Below are positions 7,557 through 16,064 of a stretch of DNA of 27,759 nt, piece by piece. The first letter of the stretch is position 1. Each line of letters opens with the position of its first letter. This DNA comes from DASZHC01 sp035938215 (GTDB lineage: Bacteria > Verrucomicrobiota > Verrucomicrobiia > Chthoniobacterales > JAFAMB01). The notes beneath the pieces are model-generated. The model worked only from the letters and a program-made list of their open reading frames with translations. It did no database searches and was not told where the DNA came from. The stretch covers positions 1 through 27,759 of the forward strand of contig DASZHC010000055.1 of the NCBI GenBank assembly GCA_035938215.1. The letters run 5' to 3'. Both the position numbers and the translations under genes were made by a program.

Positions 7557-8818
7557 TAGGTCGCGATTTCGATTTCATCGCTCTTCGGCGCCTCATCATC
7601 CTGGAAAAAAATACTTCGCTGGCGATCCCAGACGTAGCGCTGCAACAAAACCTTCAGGGTTGCGGTCAAAGGAATCGCAAGGATGGCGCCAAGCAGGCCT
7701 CCCAAAACCAGCGTCCAAAGTAACACAGACACGATGACTGTCATGGGATGAAGACCGACCGACGTGCCTACGATTCGGGGAGTAGTGACCAGCCCATCGA
7801 TTTGCGCGATAATCAAAAAGAAAATGATCGTTACCCAAACCGGGTGAGTCCAATCATTGAATTGCGCAAAGGCAATAAGAATAGCCGGAATGTAACAAAT
7901 GATGTAACCCACGTAAGGGATTATACCGAAAAACATGAAGCCCAGGCCAATCAAAAACCCAAACTGCAACCCAAGAATCGACAGGCCAATCGCGAGCAGC
8001 GCCCCGTTGATGAATGCCACCACCAACTGGCCTCGAAAAAAGTTGATCAGATACCCGTTGATCTCGCTCAGCACAGTTACAAGTTCGTCTTTAAATTCGG
8101 ATCGGCGGAGAGGGAGATAGTTGCTCCACGAGGAGGCGATCCTCGGGCTCTCTTTCAAAAAGAAGAAGAGATAAATGGGAATGACAAGCAAGCCGAACAA
8201 GAATCCGAACACTCCGAAGACGCCTGTCAGGCTCGATTGGACAAAAGCCCATGACCGCTGAAATAAAGAAGGCAACTGCTCCCGTAGATATTGCAGGGTC
8301 TGCTGGACATAAGGATTGTCCCGGTAACGAGCAAAACCGGTATCGGTCGTTTTGCTCTGCGCTGTCGCACCGCCGCCTTGTGTTTTGGACCCGCTGGAGG
8401 AGGAGGGACCAATGCCAAGCTGCGGAAAGGTTTCAATATGGTCTTGGAGGAAACCATCAAGAGCAGCCCAACCTTTTTCCACGTACGCGGGAAGGGTCGA
8501 AGAGAATTTCACACTCTCGATGTAAATCGAAGGAATAACTCCAACAACCAGAAGACCAGCGCCAAGCACAAACGTCCCGAAGACGATAATGACCGCAAGC
8601 AACCTCGGCAGGCGACGTCGAGCCAACCAACTCACGACGGGCTCGAGCAAGAATGCCAGAACTGCAGCAACCGCTACCGGCAAAAGAAAAGGCTGGAGAA
8701 ACGTCAGAATTCGAGTAGCGACATAAATCGTAAAAACGAAGATCGAGCCGATCACAAGGAGAGAAATCGAAGTGATCGCATTCCACAATGTCTTTTTCTG
8801 CCAAGGCGTCGGATACAA
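7556..8818 (-). CDS. AI-2E/PerM family integral membrane permease
   Basis: This 420-residue protein has the layout of the AI-2E (YdiK/PerM/TqsA) family. There is an N-terminal pair of membrane helices (about 15-37 and 42-60), a third at about 72-95, a soluble loop of about 100 residues, then several hydrophobic C-terminal helices. The conserved 'FGIIPYVGYIICYIPAILIA' region and 'LHPMTVIVSVLLWTLVLGGLLGAILAIPLTATLKVLLQRY' segment are family marks. Members export signalling molecules or act as ion antiporters; the substrate here cannot be told. The soluble loop carries a Ser/Gly/Thr-rich insert (about 138-162) that makes it longer than usual. TTG at 8818 is the only start upstream of the first helix that I can find. 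Confidence 0.9.
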   Translation of the reverse strand: MYPTPWQKKTLWNAITSISLLVIGSIFVFTIYVATRILTFLQPFLLPVAVAAVLAFLLEPVVSWLARRRLPRLLAVIIVFGTFVLGAGLLVVGVIPSIYIESVKFSSTLPAYVEKGWAALDGFLQDHIETFPQLGIGPSSSSGSKTQGGGATAQSKTTDTGFARYRDNPYVQQTLQYLREQLPSLFQRSWAFVQSSLTGVFGVFGFLFGLLVIPIYLFFFLKESPRIASSWSNYLPLRRSEFKDELVTVLSEINGYLINFFRGQLVVAFINGALLAIGLSILGLQFGFLIGLGFMFFGIIPYVGYIICYIPAILIAFAQFNDWTHPVWVTIIFFLIIAQIDGLVTTPRIVGTSVGLHPMTVIVSVLLWTLVLGGLLGAILAIPLTATLKVLLQRYVWDRQRSIFFQDDEAPKSDEIEIAT

Positions 8819-9002
8819 GCTTACGGGAGCATGCTAACGACACTGCAGGGTTGCAACGAAAAAGCGTGTGATTTGTCATCCATGGACTTACCAAAACGAT
8901 TTTAGCGCATATGAGGAAGGTCCGGGATTGGAGCGCCTTAAGATGCATTGCGCTTCCGCCTCAGACCGGTTCAACACATTTTTAAACAGATCCAGGGAGA
9001 GA

Positions 9003-9029
9003 ATGTCTCATTTGGAACATCGACTATGA
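9003..9029 (+). CDS. Possible 8-codon leader ORF overlapping moxR start
   Basis: An ATG at 9003 preceded by aGGGAGAga encodes MSHLEHRL and ends in a TGA (9027-9029) that overlaps the moxR ATG as ATGA. moxR itself has no obvious ribosome-binding site, so ribosomes finishing this peptide could re-start on moxR. This is seen only in the sequence and may be chance. The remainder of the 8819-9002 gap separates two divergent genes and must hold both promoters, but I see no clear -35/-10 pairs. Confidence 0.3.
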   Translation: MSHLEHRL

Positions 9030-10015
9030 CCATTTCGACCGAGGCAATCGCAGAGGAGGTCAAGAGCTGTGGCACATGGGTCTCCGCCGTCCAAAATGAA
9101 ATCTCCCGCGTCATAGTGGGGCAAAAATATCTTATCGACCGGCTACTCATCGGATTATTGGCAAATGGCCACGTCCTTTTGGAAGGCGTTCCGGGATTGG
9201 CAAAAACATTGGCCGTAAAAACCTTGGCTTCCTGCGTCCGTACAGAATTCCGCCGGCTCCAATTCACTCCGGATTTGTTACCCGCGGACATTATTGGGAC
9301 GATGATTTACAATCCTCGCGACGGAGAATTTCGCCCGGAGCTCGGTCCGATCTTTTCTAATTTAATTTTAGCGGACGAAGTAAATCGCGCTCCTGCCAAG
9401 GTACAGAGCGCGTTGCTTGAAGCCATGCAGGAACGCCGCGTCACGATCAGCAAACAGACCTATCCCCTTGCTGATCCATTTTTGGTGCTGGCTACTCAAA
9501 ATCCCATTGAGCAGGAGGGCACTTACCAACTACCGGAAGCGCAACTCGACCGGTTCATGTTGAAGCTCGATATCACCTACCCTTCAAAGCAAGATGAACG
9601 CAAAATTCTTGATCTTATGGGCACCTCGGCACCGGACTTGTCTGTGGGTCAAGTCGCTTCACCCGAGCAGATCATCCGCTCCCGGGATGTTGTGAATCGA
9701 ATCTTTATCGATGATCGAGTGAAGGACTACATAGTCGATATCGTTTGGGCAACCAGACGCCCTGCCGATTTCCATCTTGGAATGGAGGGATTGATTCGCT
9801 ATGGAGCCTCTCCCAGAGCAACGATTAATCTCACGCTTGCCGCCCGGGCCCACGCATTTCTAAACGGCAGAGGCTACGTAACACCGCACGATATCAAGAT
9901 GATCGGACCCGATGTCTTGCGTCATCGCGTAATCGTGAGCTATGAAGCCGAAGCAGAAGACGTGACAAGCGAAAAGATTATCCAAAGGATCTTTTCCGGT
10001 CTTGCCGTTCCGTAG
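9026..10015 (+). CDS. MoxR-family AAA+ ATPase
   Basis: The 329-residue protein is a MoxR AAA+ ATPase, a chaperone that uses ATP to remodel or load partner proteins, usually VWA-domain proteins. Walker A is GVPGLAKT (residues 54-61), Walker B is 'LILADEVNRAP' (about 113-123), sensor 1 is 'LATQNP' (Asn149), and the family motif 'EGTYQLPEAQLDRFM' follows at once. The C-terminal helical lid ends near 'GLAVP'. ATG at 9026 gives the normal family length; in-frame extension to 8948 adds an unconserved leader. It begins the operon with DUF58 and Bat genes, an arrangement seen in many Bacteroidetes, Planctomycetes and Verrucomicrobia, in which MoxR is thought to act on the downstream VWA proteins BatA and BatB. 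Confidence 0.95.
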   Translation: MTISTEAIAEEVKSCGTWVSAVQNEISRVIVGQKYLIDRLLIGLLANGHVLLEGVPGLAKTLAVKTLASCVRTEFRRLQFTPDLLPADIIGTMIYNPRDGEFRPELGPIFSNLILADEVNRAPAKVQSALLEAMQERRVTISKQTYPLADPFLVLATQNPIEQEGTYQLPEAQLDRFMLKLDITYPSKQDERKILDLMGTSAPDLSVGQVASPEQIIRSRDVVNRIFIDDRVKDYIVDIVWATRRPADFHLGMEGLIRYGASPRATINLTLAARAHAFLNGRGYVTPHDIKMIGPDVLRHRVIVSYEAEAEDVTSEKIIQRIFSGLAVP

Positions 10016-10024
10016 AGCTGTGGC

Positions 10025-10912
10025 ATGCAGACGGTACCTGAGATTCTCAAGAAAATCCGCAAACTGGAGCTTCGCACGCGGCGATTCGTCGAAACGGCTT
10101 TCGCGGGTCAATACCATAGTGTTTTCAAAGGGCGCGGGATGAATTTTGACGAGTTTCGCCTGTACGATTTCGGCGATGAGATTCGGTCAATTGACTGGAA
10201 CGTTACCGCGCGGATGGGCGAACCTTTTGTGCGCAAATATGTCGAAGAGCGTGAACTTACGGTCATGCTTCTGATCGATGTCAGCGCGTCCGGAAGCTTC
10301 GGCAGCGTGAGCGCAAGCAAGAGAGAACTGGCCGCCGAAGTCGCTTCGCTGCTGGCATTTTGTGCAATCAGAAACAGCGACAAGGTTGGATTAATCCTTT
10401 TCACAGACCTGGTCGAACTTTACATCCCGCCCAAAAAAGGCAGAACGCACATTTTGCGGCTAATCCGCGAGATTCTCTTTTATGAGCCCGTTGGAAGGAA
10501 AACCGACCTTGCAAAGGCCCTGGATTTCTTGAATCGCGTGACGATGCGGCGTGCAGTCGTGTTTGTCATCTCAGACTTTCATACTGCGAATTACGAAAAG
10601 GCTCTCACAATCTGCAGCCGGCGGCATGATTTGATTGCGGTGGTTATTGAAGATCCGGGAGAGCAATCGCTGCCTCCGATTGGCCCGGTTAGAGTTGAGG
10701 ACCCGGAAAGTGGTGCGATCTTCGAAATCGACTTTTCGAATCCGCGGGTGCGATCTGAGTTCAGGAAACGAGCGGAGCAGGAACGTACCGAGCGCGAAAC
10801 ACTGCTCCGGAGAAAGAGCATCGATTCGATCGCGCTGCGGACCGATCAAGATTACTTCCCGGCCCTCAGGTCATTTTTTCTGCGAAGGGAAAGTCGTGTA
10901 AGAGGCAGATGA
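10025..10912 (+). CDS. DUF58 domain protein (VWA-like)
   Basis: This 295-residue protein is a DUF58 member. The signature region begins 'GRGMNFDEFRLYDFGDE', continues 'RSIDWNVTAR', and leads to 'VRKYVEERE' at residues 37-76. It is followed by a VWA-like strand ending in the metal-site-like DVSAS (Asp85, Ser87, Ser89) and 'VFVISDF' further on. Such proteins are encoded next to MoxR almost everywhere and are its presumed partners. No membrane segment is seen, so it is probably cytoplasmic. ATG at 10025 lies nine bases after the moxR stop. Its TGA overlaps the next start as ATGA. The C-terminus is rich in Arg/Glu and probably helical. Confidence 0.93.
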   Translation: MQTVPEILKKIRKLELRTRRFVETAFAGQYHSVFKGRGMNFDEFRLYDFGDEIRSIDWNVTARMGEPFVRKYVEERELTVMLLIDVSASGSFGSVSASKRELAAEVASLLAFCAIRNSDKVGLILFTDLVELYIPPKKGRTHILRLIREILFYEPVGRKTDLAKALDFLNRVTMRRAVVFVISDFHTANYEKALTICSRRHDLIAVVIEDPGEQSLPPIGPVRVEDPESGAIFEIDFSNPRVRSEFRKRAEQERTERETLLRRKSIDSIALRTDQDYFPALRSFFLRRESRVRGR

Positions 10913-11418
10913 TCTGGTTGTTTCTAGCTCAGACTGCAGCCAGAGCTCCGGACGAGATGGAGGATATCCGTCCACCAATTGCAGACTCTCCTTCGCTCAT
11001 GATTGTGGCTATCCTGGCTTGCCTTCTGATACTGGCGCTGGTCGCCTATTTCGTTTGGCCGAATCCGAAATCGAGAGCTGTTCTTCCGCCTCTCCCGAAA
11101 GAAGCGGCAAGGAGGCGCCTGGAAGCATTGAAGCAGGGCATCGGGATGGAGACCGGATACGATTTTAGTATAAAGATTTCAGATGTTCTCAGGAGCTTTA
11201 TCGAGCAACATTTCGGCATCAAAGCGGTTCGACAAACGACTATCGAGTTCCTGATGGAAGCCTCCAAAAACTCGCATTTTGATCTCGCGCAACAGGAACG
11301 CCTGAGCCACTTTTTGGTAACGTGCGATTCGATCAAATTCGCCCGAGCGAAGGCCGGGGTTCGCGAAAACGAAACCCTTTTCGAACAAGCGGCTGCTTTT
11401 GTGGAGGAGGCTAAGTGA
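10909..11418 (+). CDS. DUF4381-like membrane protein of the Bat operon
   Basis: The 169-residue protein has one clear membrane helix (about residues 31-50, 'MIVAILACLLILALVAYFVW') after a short N-terminal segment with conserved-looking 'DIRPPI' and 'D-PS'. A basic, helical cytoplasmic domain follows, with 'EAARRRLEAL' and later 'ISDVLRSFIEQHFGIKAVRQTTIEFL'. This matches the layout of DUF4381 proteins coded between DUF58 and batA in other genomes, where they are assumed to belong to the same membrane complex. ATGA overlap with the DUF58 gene in front and GTGA overlap with batA behind show tight translational coupling. Confidence 0.8.
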   Translation: MIWLFLAQTAARAPDEMEDIRPPIADSPSLMIVAILACLLILALVAYFVWPNPKSRAVLPPLPKEAARRRLEALKQGIGMETGYDFSIKISDVLRSFIEQHFGIKAVRQTTIEFLMEASKNSHFDLAQQERLSHFLVTCDSIKFARAKAGVRENETLFEQAAAFVEEAK

Positions 11419-12455
11419 CTACTTCCTTCCGATTCGAGGAACCCTGGTTCCTACTTCTGCTGCTGGCCCCGGTCTTCTTTCGGTTGTTTGGGGACCGATG
11501 GAAGAAGTTGCCAGTAGTTCGATTTCCCGGGGCGCGCATTTTCGCGAAGAGCAAGGGTTTCCGACACTCGTGGACAAAAACGGTCCAGAACTCCCTCTAC
11601 TATTTCGGATGCGTTTCCCTGATATTCGCCCTGGCTCGTCCGCAGTTCGGAGCAGCCTCCAGCCGAAGCAGAATGAATGGTATCGACATCATGCTGCTGC
11701 TAGACGTTTCGCTCTCGATGTTATCGGAAGATTTTTCGATCGGCTCCCAACGCGTCAGCCGCCTTGAAGTTGTAAAACAAGTCACCGAAAAATTCATCAA
11801 TGGCCGGCCCGATGACCGGATTGGAGTCATCGCATTTTCCGGACGACCCTACCTGATCAGTCCGCTCACTCTTGACCACAAATGGCTTATTGAGAATCTT
11901 GCGCGTCTCACGATTCGCCGGGTCGGGGATCAGACTGCGCTCGGGTCAAGCCTTGTGGAGGACGGGACGGCCATTGGATCCGCTCTGGTTACCGGAGCCA
12001 ATCGTTTGAAAGACAAGCGATCGAAGAGCAGAGTCATCGTATTATTGACGGACGGAGATAACAACGCAGGAAACATACCTCCGCTCACCGCTGCCGAAGC
12101 GGCTGCGGCCATTGGAATCAAGATATATACCATTGGAACCGGGACCAATGGACTCGTTCCGTTTCCTCACTCCGATGGATTTGGAAACACCTACTATTCA
12201 GAGGAGTATATGCCATTCAAGGAAGATACCTGCCGCGAAATTGCGAAGATCGGCGGAGGAGTCTTCTTCAGGGCTACCGACACTAAAACGATGCGGGAAA
12301 TTTTCGAGCAGATCGATAAACTCGAACGCACGGGCATAGATGTACAGCAGTACCAGAATTACGACGATGTTTTCCCGTGGTTACTGGCAGCGGGATTTGT
12401 CCTGCTCGGGACCGCGTTCACGCTGAGAGAGACAATCTGGAGCGTCGTTCCATGA
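11415..12455 (+). CDS. batA: BatA, VWA-domain membrane protein
   Basis: The 346-residue protein begins with the BatA N-terminal domain ('FEEPWFLLLLLAPV', first membrane helix about 10-25, second about 60-75, 'FALARPQFG'). It continues with a VWA domain whose metal-ion-dependent adhesion site is complete: DVSLS (Asp97, Ser99, Ser101), a threonine in 'EDGTAIGSAL', and 'LLTDGDNNAG'. A last membrane helix lies at about 322-340. Both halves are typical of BatA, first linked to aerotolerance in Bacteroides and thought to work in envelope or oxidative-stress assembly. The start is GTG at 11415, just behind a very strong GGAGGAGG site, and overlaps the preceding stop by four bases. Its own TGA overlaps the batB ATG. 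Confidence 0.94.
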   Translation: MTTSFRFEEPWFLLLLLAPVFFRLFGDRWKKLPVVRFPGARIFAKSKGFRHSWTKTVQNSLYYFGCVSLIFALARPQFGAASSRSRMNGIDIMLLLDVSLSMLSEDFSIGSQRVSRLEVVKQVTEKFINGRPDDRIGVIAFSGRPYLISPLTLDHKWLIENLARLTIRRVGDQTALGSSLVEDGTAIGSALVTGANRLKDKRSKSRVIVLLTDGDNNAGNIPPLTAAEAAAAIGIKIYTIGTGTNGLVPFPHSDGFGNTYYSEEYMPFKEDTCREIAKIGGGVFFRATDTKTMREIFEQIDKLERTGIDVQQYQNYDDVFPWLLAAGFVLLGTAFTLRETIWSVVP

Positions 12456-14326
12456 CTTTTGCCCAGCCAATATGGCTCTACGGACTGTTCCTTATGCCGG
12501 TTCTGGCTGCGCTGACTTCTTACAACGACCGTCGAAACCGAAAACGATTGGAACGGCTTGTCGCCTCCAGACTGATCCCGGACCTGACAGACGCTGCGTC
12601 TCGAATGCAGAAGCTCATGAAGCGCATTCTCTTTCTAGGAGCTCTTTCGGCGCTTCTGATCGCCCTTGCGCGCCCGCAAGTCGGGTTCACCGAGCAGGAA
12701 TTCACTCGGCTGGGACGCGATATCATGTTGGCTATCGACACTTCCAAAAGCATGCTGTCGACCGACATCGCGCCGGATCGATTGACTCGCGCCAAACTCG
12801 CAGCCCAGGATCTTCTTAACATGATGAAGGGAGACAGATTCGGGCTTATCGCATTCGCGGGAGCATCGCAGGTCGAAGCTCCGCTCACCATCGATTATCA
12901 GACCGTAGTCGAAGCTATTAACCAGCTCAATACCAGAACCGTTGAAAGGGGAGGAACGGACATTTCCGCTTCCATCTATTCTGCAGAACTCGCTCTCGGC
13001 AGGTCGGAGCAATCTTATCGATCGCTGGTCCTGTTCACGGATGGCGAAGATCTCGATGAGGACTCAGTAGCGGCAGCCCGGGAAGCCGCGGCATCAGGAA
13101 TTCGCATTTTCACCGTCGGCATCGGAACAAAAGAAGGCTCGCTTATTCCGATGGGTCCCGACAATCAACAATACCTCCGGGATAAGAATGGCCAACTCGT
13201 GCGGTCGCGCCTGGACGAGAACAGACTCCGGCAAATCGCGCACGAGACAGGGGGATTGTATGTCCACCTCGACAACGAAGGCATATCCAGGCTAGTTTCC
13301 GACGGCTTACGGAAACTGAACCAGGGTAACATCGGAGGGGGGGCTTGGCGCATACCAATCGAGCGCTATCGATGGCCGCTTGCGGTAGGATTGCTTTTTT
13401 TGCTGCTCTCCAAAGCGGTAGGTAGCCACCAAAGGAAAAAACTGACACCGTATCTCTCCACCAAAACCGCTGCCGCCCTGACATTGCTTTTCCTGAGTAC
13501 GCAACTGAAAGGCGCATCGAGTCTCGATCGGTACAACCAAGGAGATTTCGAAGGTGCGCTGCAAGGCCTTCGTGACGAACTCAAAGGCGATCCCAATTCC
13601 CCGGTGTTGAACTTCAACGCCGGCGACGCTGCCTACCGGCTCCAGAAATTTGACGAGGCCTTCGAAGAGTATTCGAAAGCGATGATGAGCGAAGATTCCA
13701 CTGTCAAAGAGAGAGCTTACTACAACGCGGGAAACGCCCTATTCATGGAGGGAAACTTAGCTCAGGAAATTGAGCAGCAGTTGTCGACCTATTATGACGC
13801 TCGCTACCAATATCATCAGGCTCTTGATCTAAATCCGAGAGACGAACAGGCGAAAAAGAACCTGGACCTGCTGGAAGACCGAATAAAGGGAGCCGAAAAA
13901 CAGAAACAGGAAGCCACACGAAGCCAACAGAGCCAACGCTCAAGGAGACAGCGAAAACAGCGAAGTCAAAATACGAGGCAGAAAGCTGAGAAGGGCCAGA
14001 GGCCAAATCAGCAAGACGATTCACAGCAACAGGAGGACGATCAGGAAATGCCGCGTGATCAATCGCAACAATCGGATTCCGCGGAAGGCGATGATGAAAA
14101 CGGTCCGACTGAAGAGCCGAGTCCCGGTCAGAAAAAGGATGGTCAAGTTCGCGAGATCGCACCCTCGGATGAGCAACCACGCGGCACCCCTGTGCCTTCG
14201 GACGAGAAACAAGGTCAGATGTCCGAGGAGGAGGCGCTTAGCCTGCTCGATTCATTGAAGGATGAGGGGGACAAAATCGATTTGATGCGTCGAAAAACGG
14301 ATCGCGGCGTCTCCCGCGACTGGTGA
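12452..14326 (+). CDS. batB: BatB-BatC fusion: VWA domain plus TPR and charged tail
   Basis: The 624-residue protein joins two proteins that are separate in Bacteroides. Residues 1-335 are BatB: membrane helices at about 6-22 and 58-72 ('ALARPQVG'), a VWA domain with a full metal site (DTSKS 96-100, Thr169 in 'RGGTD', 'FTDGED' 195-200), and a helix at about 308-322. Residues about 345-475 are BatC-like: a second hydrophobic stretch (341-352), then TPR units ('YNQGDFEGALQGL', 'VLNFNAGDAAYRLQKFDEAFEEYSKAM', 'YYNAGNALF', 'YQYHQALDLNPRDEQAKKNLDLL'). The last 150 residues are a Gln/Lys/Arg then Asp/Glu-rich, probably disordered tail ending in a short conserved-looking helix 'SEEEALSLLDSLKDEGDK'. 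ATG at 12452 overlaps the batA stop as ATGA. Confidence 0.93.
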   Translation: MTFAQPIWLYGLFLMPVLAALTSYNDRRNRKRLERLVASRLIPDLTDAASRMQKLMKRILFLGALSALLIALARPQVGFTEQEFTRLGRDIMLAIDTSKSMLSTDIAPDRLTRAKLAAQDLLNMMKGDRFGLIAFAGASQVEAPLTIDYQTVVEAINQLNTRTVERGGTDISASIYSAELALGRSEQSYRSLVLFTDGEDLDEDSVAAAREAAASGIRIFTVGIGTKEGSLIPMGPDNQQYLRDKNGQLVRSRLDENRLRQIAHETGGLYVHLDNEGISRLVSDGLRKLNQGNIGGGAWRIPIERYRWPLAVGLLFLLLSKAVGSHQRKKLTPYLSTKTAAALTLLFLSTQLKGASSLDRYNQGDFEGALQGLRDELKGDPNSPVLNFNAGDAAYRLQKFDEAFEEYSKAMMSEDSTVKERAYYNAGNALFMEGNLAQEIEQQLSTYYDARYQYHQALDLNPRDEQAKKNLDLLEDRIKGAEKQKQEATRSQQSQRSRRQRKQRSQNTRQKAEKGQRPNQQDDSQQQEDDQEMPRDQSQQSDSAEGDDENGPTEEPSPGQKKDGQVREIAPSDEQPRGTPVPSDEKQGQMSEEEALSLLDSLKDEGDKIDLMRRKTDRGVSRDW

Positions 14327-14327
14327 T

Positions 14328-16064
14328 ATGAACAGATTGCCGGGTCTCTTTATTATTTTGTTGGGGATTCTCGGGAACGCTCTAGCTGAGCCGTCTATTT
14401 CAGGCTCGTTATCTGAGACGGTCACAGATGTCGATCATCCCGTTAAATTGGAAATCAAGGTTGAAAATGCACGAATCACTCGGCCTCCGAACGTTTCTGT
14501 AAACGGTTTGTCAATCAGTTTCGCGGGCACTGCCACCCGCACGCAGATCCTCAACTTCCAGGCATCTTCGGTTACTATTTTCACTTATATCATCACGCCT
14601 GTCCGAGAGGGCATTTACGAAATTCCGCCGGTCGAAGTCTCCACTGGAGGAAAAGCCTACCGGACCACGGCAATGACATTGAAGGTCATTCATGGCGACC
14701 CCACCCGTTCGGCAACTTCCGATAAGCCGTACTTTGCGGAGCTTGTCGTTCCGAAAGAGTCGGCTTACGTCGGCGAACAAATTCCGATCGAATTACGGTT
14801 TTATTTCAATCAACGAATCCAGTATCAGCCCTACCCGCAGGGCCAATATCCGATTATTGAAGGGGAAGATTTCGTTACCAAGAAATATTCGGATCCGGCC
14901 GAAAAGGAGCTTGAACTCAACGGGCGTATCTATCGGGTCCTCATCTATAAAACGGCATTGACTGGAGTCAAACCTGGAAAACTGAACCTGCAATCCGCAA
15001 CGCAAGGATTTCTGATTTCAACTCCTTTCGGCTTGAGAGGATCCCAAGGATTTGCCGATCCCTTCGAGAGTTTTCAGCAGCAGGTCGTGGACGTAAAAAC
15101 CAATGGAAGTTCAATTCAAATCAAGCCTCTTCCCGCGGGCGATCGTCCGGCCGATTTTTCCGGGGCGGTGGGTGAGTTTACACTGACGGCCTCCGCCCAG
15201 CCGGATAAGGTCAAGACAGGCAATCCAGTGAGTATGAAAGTCGAAATCAAGGGGCTTGGCAATTTCGATCGCATAGAGCAGCCAAGCCTGACGAACACGG
15301 ATGGCTGGCACATTTATCAACCGACGGAAGCAATTGAGACACTGGACGACCTCGGTTTGAGTGCGACCAAGACCTTCAGCTATCCGCTTGTGGCCGAGAA
15401 GGCCGTGACGACCTCGCCGATCGTCCGGTTCTCCTATTTCAATCCGAACTCCGAAAAATATGTCACCCTGAGCACGTCGCCCATCAATATCGAGGTCCAG
15501 GGAGAACTCATTCCCAAAGTGTCGAGCCCCAGTCCGGTTGCCGCGCCTTCCGTCTCTACACAGATAAAGCCGCCGGGGGTTCCGGACGTCCTCGATATCG
15601 AGGTGCGTGCGCCAGTTCCTGCGGCGTTCACACCCTTGACTAAGCAACCGATCTTCTGGATCGCTCAGGCGATCCCGGCCTGTGCTCTGTTGGCGTTTGG
15701 TTTCGGTTTGTGGTTACAAAATGCAAGAATCGCAAGTCAACCGCTCAGGGCGTTAAATCTGGAAAGTCGTGTCCTTCGAAAGAAGATAGGCGCATCGATC
15801 AATCGCTCGGACCTCCTGCAAGCCGCGGTTCGACTCCTCGAACTGGATTGCGAGATACGAAGCATTCGCAAGGGAGGAACGCCGCCGTCTCTGGAGGAGT
15901 GGATAAACGGTGAGCGCCTGCCTGCCGAAATTCGACGTGATTTGCGTGACCTCGTGGAGGCAAGGAGTGCCAGAATCTATGGCCACCACGGACCGGAATC
16001 TCTCACGGAAGAGGAGCGATCGCGCATCATCAGTCTTTTGAATCGCTGGAGGGCCAACGCTTGA
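14328..16064 (+). CDS. batD: BatD, exported and membrane-anchored
   Basis: The 578-residue protein has a signal peptide (MNRLPGLFIILLGILGNALA), a long periplasmic part of repeated beta-rich domains, and a membrane helix at about 440-462 ('IFWIAQAIPACALLAFGFGLWL'). A cytoplasmic helical domain follows, with a 'PSLEEWINGERLPAEIRRDLRDLVEARSARIYG' segment. BatD motifs are visible: 'YIITPVREGIYEIPPVEVSTGGKAYRT' and 'PYFAELVVPKESAYVGEQIPIELRFYF'. The family is a standard part of Bat operons, and the product should face the periplasm together with BatA and BatB. It starts one base after the batB-batC stop; its own stop overlaps the batE start as TTGA. Confidence 0.92.
   Translation: MNRLPGLFIILLGILGNALAEPSISGSLSETVTDVDHPVKLEIKVENARITRPPNVSVNGLSISFAGTATRTQILNFQASSVTIFTYIITPVREGIYEIPPVEVSTGGKAYRTTAMTLKVIHGDPTRSATSDKPYFAELVVPKESAYVGEQIPIELRFYFNQRIQYQPYPQGQYPIIEGEDFVTKKYSDPAEKELELNGRIYRVLIYKTALTGVKPGKLNLQSATQGFLISTPFGLRGSQGFADPFESFQQQVVDVKTNGSSIQIKPLPAGDRPADFSGAVGEFTLTASAQPDKVKTGNPVSMKVEIKGLGNFDRIEQPSLTNTDGWHIYQPTEAIETLDDLGLSATKTFSYPLVAEKAVTTSPIVRFSYFNPNSEKYVTLSTSPINIEVQGELIPKVSSPSPVAAPSVSTQIKPPGVPDVLDIEVRAPVPAAFTPLTKQPIFWIAQAIPACALLAFGFGLWLQNARIASQPLRALNLESRVLRKKIGASINRSDLLQAAVRLLELDCEIRSIRKGGTPPSLEEWINGERLPAEIRRDLRDLVEARSARIYGHHGPESLTEEERSRIISLLNRWRANA

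Noticed and set aside
7748..8905. Overlapping plus-strand frames opposite the permease
   Set aside because: Their translations are polar and Gln/Lys/Arg-rich mirrors of the hydrophobic permease codons.
12377..12451. Upstream extension of batB-batC
   Set aside because: It would overlap batA by 79 bases, whereas ATG at 12452 gives the ATGA junction seen elsewhere in the operon and a normal BatB N-terminus.
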